From Bacteroidales bacterium UBA5281 (lineage in GTDB: Bacteria > Bacteroidota > Bacteroidia > Bacteroidales > Lentimicrobiaceae): a stretch of DNA of 45,451 bases. The notes under the pieces are model-generated. The model ran no database searches. It was not told where the DNA came from and saw only the letters and a program-made list of their open reading frames with translations. A program made the translations under genes and the position numbers. Location: positions 416 to 45,866 of the forward strand of contig DHSR01000046.1 in the NCBI GenBank assembly GCA_002410555.1, in the 5' to 3' direction. How positions within the stretch are numbered: the stretch's first letter is position 1; the number at the start of each line of letters is the position of its first letter. Of the stretch, positions 25,956 through 34,118 are shown piece after piece.

Positions 25956-25963
25956 TACATTTG
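25956..25963 (+). promoter_or_regulatory. -7 promoter box for the threonine dehydrogenase gene
   Basis: TACATTTG, 51 bases before the start codon at 26015. A TTTG at 25929-25932 lies 23 bases upstream as a possible -33 element. Confidence 0.65.
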
Positions 25964-26014
25964 CGCCACTTGTTGTTAATCATTTCACAAACAAATAAAT
26001 TTTAAAACACACCT

Positions 26015-26977
26015 ATGAAAAACATTTTGGTTATTGGCTCCGTCGGCCAGATTGGCTCTGAACTTACCCTTGAATTGCGTAAAAGATATGGCAGCAACAA
26101 CGTAGTTGCCGGTTTTCGCTCCACCAAACCCACCGGCGAGCTGTTTGAATCCGGGCCATCAGAAGTAGTAGATGCTACCAACGCCCAACAAATTGCAGAT
26201 GTGGTGAAAAAATATAAAATTGACACCATTTATAACCTTGCCGCCATTCTTTCGGTAGTAGGTGAAAGCAAGCCTCAGGTAGCCTGGAATATTGGTATTG
26301 GTGGTTTGATGAACTGCCTTGAAGTAGCCCGCGAATACGGATGTGCCGTTTCAACGCCAAGTTCCATAGGTGCATTTGGTGGAGGTACTCCCCTGGACAA
26401 TACGCCCCAGGATACCATCATGCGTCCGCAAACCATTTATGGCATATCAAAAGTTGCCGGAGAATTACTTAGTGACTACTATTTTAAACGCTTTGGCGTG
26501 GACACCCGCTCGGTACGGTACCCGGGGATTATCTCCAATGTTACCCTTCCCGGTGGCGGAACTACTGATTATGCCGTAGAAATTTTTTATGATGCCATCA
26601 AAACCGGTAAATTTACTTGTCCGCTCGAAGCCGGTACTTTTCTGGATATGATGTATATGCCCGATGCTATTGAAGCTGCCATCGACTTAATGGAGGCCGA
26701 TCCATCCAAACTAAAACATCGTAACTCATTCAACATCACTGCCATGAGTTTCGATCCGGAAATTATTGCCGCTGAAATCAAAAAACATATCCCTAACTTT
26801 GAAATGGTGTATGATGTTGATCCCATGAAACAAGCCATTGCCAACTCATGGCCCAACAACATGGACGACAGCGCTGCCCGCCACGAATGGGGCTGGAACC
26901 CTAAATGGAACCTCCGCGCCATGGCCGAAGATATGCTGAAAGTGATTGGAGAGAAACACGCCAAAGGACTGGTGTAG
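26015..26977 (+). CDS. tdh: L-threonine 3-dehydrogenase, short-chain (SDR) type
   Basis: A 320-residue extended SDR protein, NAD-dependent, oxidising L-threonine to 2-amino-3-ketobutyrate. The nucleotide-binding glycine motif is GSVGQIGSE (8-16), the catalytic Tyr and Lys lie in YGISKVAGE with the upstream Ser in STPSSIGAFG, and the C-terminal WPNNMDDSAARHEWGW is characteristic of SDR-type threonine dehydrogenases (as in Flavobacterium and animals) rather than UDP-sugar epimerases. It is unrelated to the zinc-dependent E. coli Tdh. Its product is the substrate of Kbl, encoded at 7988-9181. It is a single-gene unit with its own promoter and terminator. Confidence 0.92.
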   Translation: MKNILVIGSVGQIGSELTLELRKRYGSNNVVAGFRSTKPTGELFESGPSEVVDATNAQQIADVVKKYKIDTIYNLAAILSVVGESKPQVAWNIGIGGLMNCLEVAREYGCAVSTPSSIGAFGGGTPLDNTPQDTIMRPQTIYGISKVAGELLSDYYFKRFGVDTRSVRYPGIISNVTLPGGGTTDYAVEIFYDAIKTGKFTCPLEAGTFLDMMYMPDAIEAAIDLMEADPSKLKHRNSFNITAMSFDPEIIAAEIKKHIPNFEMVYDVDPMKQAIANSWPNNMDDSAARHEWGWNPKWNLRAMAEDMLKVIGEKHAKGLV

Positions 26978-27080
26978 GATTTCAGATTTGGGATTCTGAA
27001 ATACCAGCGGCAGCAAAAAGGATGGCAAAGAGCGTAGTCGAAAACCCTCCCTTAGTCCCCCCCCCGTCCTTCACCAAAAA

Positions 27081-27121
27081 AAACGACAGCTTTTGCACAC
27101 CGCAATAGCTGTCATTTTTTT
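27081..27121 (+). terminator. Rho-independent terminator of tdh
   Basis: Stem GACAGCT (27085-27091) / AGCTGTC (27107-27113), preceded by A-rich and followed by a T-run (27115-27121). It sits about 105 bases after the stop; the intervening DNA includes a C-run (27057-27065). Confidence 0.85.
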
Positions 27122-27125
27122 ATTG

Positions 27126-27133
27126 TAATTTTG
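27126..27133 (+). promoter_or_regulatory. -7 promoter box for mnmA
   Basis: TAATTTTG directly downstream of the tdh terminator, giving an mnmA leader of roughly 110 bases. Confidence 0.5.
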
Positions 27134-27252
27134 TAAGCGCTGAAAAGCAGTCAACCCGGTAGCTAAAAATATAGCTTAGACCGCCTGATAAAAATCAGAG
27201 AATAACGAGGCAGACAATTCGGGGTGATAAATCTGAAATCCGAAATCAATTC

Positions 27253-28320
27253 ATGAACATCGCTGCACTTGTTTCCGGAGGAGTTGACAGCTCCGTTATG
27301 CTTCACCTGCTTAAAGAGCAGGGATATGAGCCCACCATTTTCTACATCCTTATCGGGATGAAAGACAAGGAGGGCTTTCTGGATTGCCCCTCGGAAGAAG
27401 ATCTTGAAATTACCACCTGGCTGGCCAGAAAGTATAACCTTAAGATGGAAGTGGTGAACCTGCAGGAAGAATATTGGGACAGTGTGGTGGATTACACCCT
27501 GAACGCGGTGAAGCAAGGTCTTACACCCAATCCTGATGTAATGTGTAATCGCCTGATAAAATTTGGTAGTTTTAATGAAAAGTACGGACAGGGTTTCGAT
27601 GCCATTTCCACCGGACATTATGCCTCTACCCTGATTGAAGATGGCACCAAATATCTGGCTACAGCCAAAGATAAATTAAAGGACCAGACCGATTTTCTGG
27701 CGCAGATCACATATGCACAACTGCAAAAGCTGATGTTTCCACTGGGCGAACTTACTAAATCCGAAGTTCGGCAAAAAGCCGGTGAGGTTAACCTGCCCAG
27801 CGCCGCGCGTAAGGATAGCCAGGGAATCTGCTTTCTTGGCAAAGTAAACTACAACGACTTCTTACGCAGATATGTTGGTGAAAAAGAGGGCAAAATTGTA
27901 GAACTGGAAACCGGTAAAATTTTGGGAACACACAAAGGTTTCTGGTTTCATACCATTGGGCAGCGCAAAGGCCTTGGATTAAGTCAGGGTCCCTGGTTTG
28001 TGGTGAAAAAAGCCACCAATGAAAACGTGATTTACGTTTCCAATGGATACGACCCCTTAACGCAATATAGCCGCTCCATTGGCCTCAATGGTTTTCATTT
28101 TATATCGGGAAATCCATGGGGAAATCTGAAAAAGCCACGAAAAATTACTTTTAAAATCCGCCATACTCCTGAATTCAATGCAGGCCAACTTCAAAACATT
28201 GATGATAAAATGGTGCTTTTGGCCGATGAACCGGTTTCGGGCGTGGCTGCCGGACAGTTTGCCGTGGTGTACGACGAAAAGAGCCGAATATGTTACGGCA
28301 GCGGGGAAATTGGCTGGTAA
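27253..28320 (+). CDS. mnmA: tRNA-specific 2-thiouridylase MnmA
   Basis: A 355-residue enzyme that puts the 2-thio group on U34 of Lys, Glu and Gln tRNAs. The PP-loop SGGVDSSV is at residues 8-15. The catalytic cysteines are Cys98 (PDVMCNRLIKFG) and Cys193 (SQGICFLGK), with STGHYAS and the tRNA-binding GQRKGLGLSQGPWFV following, and a C-terminal beta domain. It uses sulfur relayed from a cysteine desulfurase. Length and motif order are complete. It begins after a ~110-base leader and is followed by an unusual inverted repeat at 28384-28428. Confidence 0.96.
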   Translation: MNIAALVSGGVDSSVMLHLLKEQGYEPTIFYILIGMKDKEGFLDCPSEEDLEITTWLARKYNLKMEVVNLQEEYWDSVVDYTLNAVKQGLTPNPDVMCNRLIKFGSFNEKYGQGFDAISTGHYASTLIEDGTKYLATAKDKLKDQTDFLAQITYAQLQKLMFPLGELTKSEVRQKAGEVNLPSAARKDSQGICFLGKVNYNDFLRRYVGEKEGKIVELETGKILGTHKGFWFHTIGQRKGLGLSQGPWFVVKKATNENVIYVSNGYDPLTQYSRSIGLNGFHFISGNPWGNLKKPRKITFKIRHTPEFNAGQLQNIDDKMVLLADEPVSGVAAGQFAVVYDEKSRICYGSGEIGW

Positions 28321-28383
28321 TAAATATCAGGATACACGTATTTTCAAATTTTTGAAGCACGGATTTCTATTGTCAGAAGATTA

Positions 28384-28428
28384 GTACCCAAAATAAATTG
28401 CATATAATTGCATAAATATTTTGGATAC
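28384..28428. repeat. 12-bp inverted repeat with duplicated core downstream of mnmA
   Basis: GTACCCAAAATA (28384-28395) and TATTTTGGATAC (28417-28428) are complementary at 11 of 12 positions. The 21-base loop contains ATTGCATA twice. There is no T-run, so it is a poor terminator; it may be an operator or a cruciform-type repeat upstream of the TPR regulator gene. Confidence 0.65.
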
Positions 28429-28557
28429 CGGAAAGGCAATCTCCTAATTTACCAAACCTCAACTTTTCCGTTGTACATCCATTGAAATTGAAAATACCAC
28501 AATCATCCCGGTTGTTAATTAAAAGTTCTCATTAACAAGTAAACACAAGTCCTGACT

Positions 28558-30351
28558 GTGAAAACGCAGAGACGACATCCCAAAACGAATAAAGATCTGG
28601 TCAAAAGCATAACTACCCTGGCTTTAACTTTATTGCTGCTTTATGCCTCAGCATTAAGCAGTTATGGACAATCCAGCCTGGATTCCCTTCTCAGGGTTGT
28701 GCGAAACACTTCCAATGTTTCCATGATTGTTGCATTAAGCTCCAATGCCTATGAAAGGAGGAACGAGCATCCTGAAGAAGCCATTAAGTTATCCACAGAG
28801 GCCATTAAAATGTCAAAAAAAGCAGATTTTACTGAGGGGCTTATTTTCAACTACCGCCTGTTGGGAAATTTATATTATCAGGTATATAATTATGAGGAAG
28901 CCATTCACAGTTATGATCAGTGCATTACACTTAGCCTGCCCCGCAACGATTCGGCTACCATCCGGGAGTGCTATTTAAACAAAGGAGTAATTTACTTTAC
29001 CCAGGGACTGAACAACAAGGCATTGGATTATTTTTTAATCGCACTGAATTATTCCAAAAACCTTGACAAAGAAAAAGAATACAATAATATAGGAGCTGTA
29101 TTCTTTATTGAGCAGGAATATGAAGAAGCTTATAATTATTACAATAAAGCCCTGGAAATATTTATGAAAAAAGGGGATAAGTATGGCATTTCGGTAGCCA
29201 ATAACAACATTGGGGATGTATTTAAGATGATGGAAAAGTATGATGCTGCCCTGATATATTACAATAAAGTGCTCTCAGTAAGCGACTCCTTAATTAACCC
29301 GGAACTTGAAGCTATCTGCCTGAATAATATTGGCATTGTAAAAGAAATGATGAATGATGGTGATAGTGCCATTTATTATTATAGTAAAGGCCTGGAAAAA
29401 GCAGAGTTGCTGAATGATCAGATATTGATTACCAGAACCCTGAGCCTTATCGGCAACTTTTTGTTTGAAAAAGGATCATATGCCAAAGCAAAAAGTTATC
29501 TGAAAAGAGCATTTGATCTTTCAAGGGATTTCGTCATTTATGAAGATATGAGCAATACATCGAAATTGCTTCAAATGATTTATGAAAAAGACGGGAACTT
29601 TAAAGAAGCTTATCATTATGCAAATATGCACATTTTGGCTTCAGACAGCCTGCACAACAATGAAGCGAAAAAACAAGTACTGAAATTAATGTTCGACCAT
29701 AAAATCAGCGTTCAGGAATTAGAAAGAAGGCAACTTCTGGACACCGAACAACATGAACGAAAAAAGAGTGCATTTAAATTTTATCTAATCATTCTCACCT
29801 TAATCATCATCGTGCTGCTCGTTGTTTTATTTCTTTTCAGAACTGTGCAACAGCGAAAAATTGAACGTATAAAAAAGGAGAATGCAGATTTACAGCTTTA
29901 TAATGCAGAGAAAGATAATGAGCTGAAAAACCGGGAAATTATTGAGAAGGTTTTGAAAATTTCAGAAAAAAACGAGTTGATTGATGCCACAGTAAAGTCG
30001 CTTGATGAATTTTCATCCACCTTGTCGCAAAAACAAAGATCACAACTTGAAAGTATTACCCGGGGTCTGAGAATGAGGGGCACAAAAAATCAATGGGAGG
30101 AGTTTTACGGGTATTTTTCACAGGTATATTCGCAATTTTTTGAGAAACTGGAAAAGGAGTTTCCAAACCTTACCCTCAGCGAAAAGCGCTTGTGCGCACT
30201 GCTAAAACTGAACATGACCACCAAAGATATGGCCGCAATCACCAACCTGAACTTCAAAAGCATTGAAGTGGCCAGAACCCGCCTGCGAAAAAAGCTCAAT
30301 CTTACCAACAGCAATTTAACATTTCAGGAATTTTTTAGTCAGTTTAATTAG
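28558..30351 (+). CDS. TPR sensor protein with transmembrane helix, coiled coil and C-terminal HTH
   Basis: A 597-residue membrane-bound one-component regulator of a type common in Bacteroidota. Order: signal or anchor segment (residues 15-38), an exported TPR array of about seven repeats (~60-375; for example NIGDVFKMMEKYDAALIYYN), a transmembrane helix (~402-424), a long coiled coil (~425-500), and a LuxR/GerE-like helix-turn-helix at the end (LTLSEKRLCALLKLNMTTKD followed by IEVARTRLRKKL). The periplasmic TPR part probably senses a ligand or protein and the cytoplasmic HTH binds DNA. The start is GTG at 28558. No target is evident; its nearest neighbour downstream is a decayed toxin locus. 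Confidence 0.88.
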   Translation: MKTQRRHPKTNKDLVKSITTLALTLLLLYASALSSYGQSSLDSLLRVVRNTSNVSMIVALSSNAYERRNEHPEEAIKLSTEAIKMSKKADFTEGLIFNYRLLGNLYYQVYNYEEAIHSYDQCITLSLPRNDSATIRECYLNKGVIYFTQGLNNKALDYFLIALNYSKNLDKEKEYNNIGAVFFIEQEYEEAYNYYNKALEIFMKKGDKYGISVANNNIGDVFKMMEKYDAALIYYNKVLSVSDSLINPELEAICLNNIGIVKEMMNDGDSAIYYYSKGLEKAELLNDQILITRTLSLIGNFLFEKGSYAKAKSYLKRAFDLSRDFVIYEDMSNTSKLLQMIYEKDGNFKEAYHYANMHILASDSLHNNEAKKQVLKLMFDHKISVQELERRQLLDTEQHERKKSAFKFYLIILTLIIIVLLVVLFLFRTVQQRKIERIKKENADLQLYNAEKDNELKNREIIEKVLKISEKNELIDATVKSLDEFSSTLSQKQRSQLESITRGLRMRGTKNQWEEFYGYFSQVYSQFFEKLEKEFPNLTLSEKRLCALLKLNMTTKDMAAITNLNFKSIEVARTRLRKKLNLTNSNLTFQEFFSQFN

Positions 30352-30536
30352 AGGTGGGGCAAAAGAAATCTTTTGGAGGTTCTTTTTTTGAAAGTTGTAC
30401 TTTTATGGGGAGTCAGTGTGCTCCGAAAAATCCAACTGACAGGCATTTTTGGAAATCCCACCATTGCGGTGACCAGAATCTTTGTTAAAAGTACAAACAC
30501 TTTTTCTATACGATAGTGCATCCAATCCGATAAAGT

Positions 30537-30665
30537 TTAACCCTGCCTAAATCGAAATCGCACAAAGTTTTTGGCGGTGGTCTCACTGAATTCTCCCGCT
30601 GCGTTTAAATCATATTTTTTGTAGAGCGTATTCCCTTTCACCGTAAATCTAAAATTCCAAAAGTC
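30537..30665 (-). other. Short open frame of protein-like composition, possible 3' relic
   Basis: On the minus strand a 42-codon frame without a start runs from right after a TGA (30666-30668) to a TAA at 30537. It includes NFRFTVKGNTLYKKYDLN and ends KNFVRFRFRQG. The composition looks like the end of a real protein rather than random sequence, and I have an uncertain memory of similar strings recurring in Bacteroidota hypothetical proteins. It overlaps the end of the PIN pseudogene in another frame. The rest of 30352-30537 shows no gene. Confidence 0.35.
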
Positions 30666-31122
30666 TCATTGTATGGTTGTGAAATATCGATTATTTCAAA
30701 TTTTAGATTTATTCGATTTTTAAGTGCGGAAAAAGTATTTTTCGACCTCCCATCAGAAGTAACGAAATAAGCGATTGATTTGTCGAGGTCGGCTTGAGCG
30801 AAAAGTTTAAATCATTTTGTATAATTGCTCTCGGATAAAGTTTTGCGTTACCGATTTTATTTTCCTCAAATATTGCTTCAGCGAATTCTCCAGTTCTTTT
30901 AGCCTGGTCAAAATTGAAAGGGATTATCTGAATGTTCTTCAAGGGTAATTCGTCTATTTTTCCCCTTACACAATATTCTGCAATGGAAATGGTTGAAACC
31001 TTTAAAACTATTTCATTCTCAAGAAAGTACCGAAAGTATCCCTTAGCATGATTGTGCAAAGGGTCTTCGTAATTCAGAAGTCGGACAAAGAAACTTGTAT
31101 CTAAAAGTACACTATACTTCGT
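30638..31122 (-). pseudogene. PIN-domain (VapC-like) toxin gene, start lost and frameshifted
   Basis: Reading from 31122, the first codon is ACG where ATG is expected, followed by KYSVLLDTSFFVRLL, a classic PIN N-terminus. The frame continues through STISIAEYCVRGKI to YPRAIIQND, then a one-base shift moves the homology to KLFAQADLDKSIAYFVTSDG and on to a TGA at 30638. All four acidic PIN residues survive across the two frames (LLDTS, AEY, AQAD, TSDG), so decay is recent. PIN toxins are RNases that cleave tRNA or rRNA. The surviving frame 30709-31059 alone lacks both ends. Lying directly after the antitoxin-like remnant, this is an inactivated toxin-antitoxin locus, unless the frameshift is a sequencing error and ACG is a working start. 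Confidence 0.85.
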
Positions 31123-31498
31123 AGCCTCCCCTTATGTTAAATAACCAGTCATCCGTATTTATACCTTTCCAACTTTTTCTGGCTTTACTAATCAAAGAAG
31201 TCAAATAATCTGAATCAAATTTAGGATCATAATCAATCAATTCGATAAGTTTTAACGACCTGATGTCAATTTCACCTGTTTCTAAATTCTGTTTGCCTGT
31301 TGCCCGAACACCAAATTTCTTATATAATAAGTTATCTTCATGTTCCATTAAAAAGTCCTGACCGGTCTCAATGGCTAAATAGCCATAATCATCTGTATCT
31401 AAATGAACATCGCGTATATCTCTACCTTCTAATTTACCTGACCCGGAGGCCAAAGAAAAGAGGCTTCCGGTTCCAAAGAACCAAAAGCCTCTTTTCAC
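31112..31498 (-). pseudogene. Antitoxin-like gene, 5'-truncated
   Basis: A 128-codon frame immediately upstream of and slightly overlapping the PIN toxin relic, the usual antitoxin position. The C-terminal part (YDPKFDSDYL, ISKARKSWKG, WLFNIRGGYEV) resembles C-termini of small Bacteroidota antitoxin partners of PIN toxins, which contact the toxin. The first ~25 codons are encoded by the terminator hairpin at 31455-31496, and no Met codon exists between residue 1 and residue 52, so the genuine start appears to be missing. I infer that the original 5' end was deleted when this locus was joined to the neighbouring surface-protein gene. Confidence 0.6.
31455..31496 (-). terminator. Strong terminator after the T9SS surface-protein gene
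   Basis: Perfect 12-bp arms GAAAAGAGGCTT (31455-31466) and AAGCCTCTTTTC (31485-31496), with an inner 5-bp pair GGTTC/GAACC around a CAAA loop. It lies 19 bases past the stop at 31515 on the minus strand. Confidence 0.85.
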
Positions 31499-31514
31499 TA
31501 TGAATTACTAACCT

Positions 31515-34118
31515 TTAATTAACGACTATCGTTTTAAAAGCAGCTTTTTTGTCTGATTTAGCAGAAATAATATACAAACCTGGTTTAATATTATCCAGCG
31601 TTATCTGTCCCTGATTTGAAATATTTTGGGTATGAAGCGTTACACCAAGCGTATTCAGAATGGAAACTTCATATTCACCATCAAGTTCGATGGTGAAACT
31701 TCCGTTTGATGGATTGGGATAGACATTCATGTTTGCCTGAAGTGGTTTGGCCGGCGCATCAGTGTATACACCCATGAATTCTATTGTTGACATCTCGCTT
31801 TCACCTGATGCATACACAGCTGTTACACCGGCTACGTTAACTTCACCCGGAGTAACATCTTCCGTTGCGAAATCAAAGGTATAGCCGGTAGTTTCGCCCA
31901 TAAAGTTACCGTTCAAATATACTTTATAGTTCAGTAATGCCCGGCTTGATTGCTTTGCATATAGCTCTACATCATCAATCATCAAAATGTAACCACCATC
32001 CGAAACATTCCGTATGGCTACATACTTGGCGGCTGAGTCCAAGTCATAGGAGTAGCGGGTCCATCTGTCAAAAGGCAGTTCCAGGGGTGTAGTGGTCAGC
32101 CAGATAAAATCCTGCGGCTGATAACCGGTATTAGAATAACCAACCATTATTTTATTGCTGGCCGGAACATCGTCGAATGATTTTCCCCAGAATCTGAATA
32201 CAAACTCCTGTCCGAAATTGAGTTCCGGAGAGATAAAGTAATCGTCATTGGAATCATGAGTAACACCGAAACTAACCAGAAATTTTTCACCACTATGGGG
32301 TGCCATGCTTGGATTTAATTCCACATCAATGGGAGGATTGGTCTGGGATGGGTTAAAGATCATGAACGAATGAGGCTCATTTTCGTTGGGATAGGTGAAA
32401 TTGTTGATACCAATGGTATTTTTCTTGTCCACGTCATTGTATTTCCAGTTTACAACTCCCATCGGCTCAATTTCAAAATCAGCACAATCTTCGAAGTCTT
32501 CGTAAATGTCCGTGGTGTAATTCCAACTGAATCTGGCAGAGAGGTCGTTATGCACATCAATCTCCAGGTTGTAAGGTTGAGCCAGTGTTTCCATCAGTTC
32601 AATATCCATGGTATAAGCAGGTTCTACCGAAAAGTCAATGTTTGACTGAGCAAAATCATTGAAGTTGTCATGCGTTATCATAACATTGTAAAGACCTTTG
32701 TAAACTGCAGGGAAAACAATAAATCCGTTGTCATTATCCACCGTAAGGGTATAGGTATAATTCCCATCATTACTCATTAGCGTTACCACCGCGCCAAAGC
32801 TTTCGTTAGTGGGGGTGTTTGTGGTGATGTTAAAAGTAACTTCAGTGGTTAACCGGGTTTCAATCATGTTGGAAAACCCGGCTACCGATTCGTTTCCGGC
32901 TGAATAAACTGCAACAACAGCATAGCGGTACCATCCAGGGTCAGCCGAAGAGAGACTTTCGTCTGTAAAGCTGGTTTCCGTTAGATTTTCTCCCAGTAAG
33001 ATCCAGTTGGCAGCATTCTGCTCCTGACCTTTTTCAAGCCTGAATATTTTATACGTATTCAGCGATCTTGGCTTAGAAGCTACACTGGCCTTCAGGTTTT
33101 CCCCGGTGTTCAGGTTATAACCTTCCGCTCTGATCATAAGGTTTCCTGGTATGTTACCCAATCCCACATTTTCCAGTAGAAGAAACTCATTGGAGCCATA
33201 ACTTTCTGATACCCAGTTTACATTACTTTGAAAGGGATAAGCAGGATCGAGTCCGGAATCAATGCCAAGTTCCAGGCGGCCTCCATGGCTCAGTGCAATG
33301 TAGAAACCACCATCAGCTATAATGGTATCGGGAAAGGAAAAGCTTGTCCACTGTAAATCCTTATTGGGAACATTGGCTTGTTCAAAAAGGATGGTATTGG
33401 TAGGATTACCCGCCTCATTTAACGCAAAAACAAACACATTTACATAATCATGTGGTTCGTCAATGCTGTCCAGGTACCAGCTCATTTGATACAATTTGGC
33501 AGGCTCTCTGAATACCTGACCAAATACAGCTACTTCTCCGGCATAATTGTGACCAATCTGGAGAACCAAATCCCCTCCGTCCCGGCGATAAACCGTTCTT
33601 TCAAAGGGAGAAAGCCAGGTGATATCAGCATCCACACCATTTTTTACTGCTACCACTTTAGAGGGACTTTCCAACTTATCGGTAAGATAAACATCGGCCA
33701 TGGACACCATAGCATCGCTAACTTCTAAGTTGATGAACTCAGTATCATAACCATCTTTTGAAACAGCAACCACATATGAATTGGAATAATAAACCTCAGG
33801 AATACTAAACTGCCCACTTTCATCTGAGGTTCCGGTGTATGATTCATATCCACTGATTTGTATGGAAGCTCCGGCAATTGGATGGTCATCATTGTCTAAA
33901 ACAGTTCCTTCAACGGTTGCCTGGGGTAGATACTCTAAAACGACATCCTGAGTTGTGGCACCAGTGATTTCAATGGTAAGTGAAGCACCTGTATAACCAA
34001 AGGCTGAGTAAGTTACGGTGTAAGTATCAGGTAATGCATAGGAGAATTCATAATGGCCTGATGCATTGGAATAGGTTTCCAGGTCGGTACCTAAGTATTT
34101 TAACCAGGGTATTGACAA
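31515..34118 (-). CDS. T9SS-targeted surface protein, C-terminal portion (after frameshift)
   Basis: This 867-codon frame continues the protein begun in the frame 34048-34935; the apparent TTG start at 34118 is unlikely to be genuine. Order: rest of a first carboxypeptidase-regulatory-like domain (LETYSNASGHYEF), a second (TVEGTVLDNDDHPIAGASI), an Fn3-like region (~150-420), another beta domain (~425-510), a cleaved-adhesin/MAM-like domain (DFEDCADFE to LMIDDVELY, ~525-740), then a type A C-terminal sorting domain (VYPNPSNGSF to KTIVVN) that directs export by the type IX secretion system and anchoring to the cell surface. The architecture resembles gingipain-type adhesin regions, suggesting binding to proteins or particles. 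There is no catalytic motif. Confidence 0.85.
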   Translation of the reverse strand: MSIPWLKYLGTDLETYSNASGHYEFSYALPDTYTVTYSAFGYTGASLTIEITGATTQDVVLEYLPQATVEGTVLDNDDHPIAGASIQISGYESYTGTSDESGQFSIPEVYYSNSYVVAVSKDGYDTEFINLEVSDAMVSMADVYLTDKLESPSKVVAVKNGVDADITWLSPFERTVYRRDGGDLVLQIGHNYAGEVAVFGQVFREPAKLYQMSWYLDSIDEPHDYVNVFVFALNEAGNPTNTILFEQANVPNKDLQWTSFSFPDTIIADGGFYIALSHGGRLELGIDSGLDPAYPFQSNVNWVSESYGSNEFLLLENVGLGNIPGNLMIRAEGYNLNTGENLKASVASKPRSLNTYKIFRLEKGQEQNAANWILLGENLTETSFTDESLSSADPGWYRYAVVAVYSAGNESVAGFSNMIETRLTTEVTFNITTNTPTNESFGAVVTLMSNDGNYTYTLTVDNDNGFIVFPAVYKGLYNVMITHDNFNDFAQSNIDFSVEPAYTMDIELMETLAQPYNLEIDVHNDLSARFSWNYTTDIYEDFEDCADFEIEPMGVVNWKYNDVDKKNTIGINNFTYPNENEPHSFMIFNPSQTNPPIDVELNPSMAPHSGEKFLVSFGVTHDSNDDYFISPELNFGQEFVFRFWGKSFDDVPASNKIMVGYSNTGYQPQDFIWLTTTPLELPFDRWTRYSYDLDSAAKYVAIRNVSDGGYILMIDDVELYAKQSSRALLNYKVYLNGNFMGETTGYTFDFATEDVTPGEVNVAGVTAVYASGESEMSTIEFMGVYTDAPAKPLQANMNVYPNPSNGSFTIELDGEYEVSILNTLGVTLHTQNISNQGQITLDNIKPGLYIISAKSDKKAAFKTIVVN

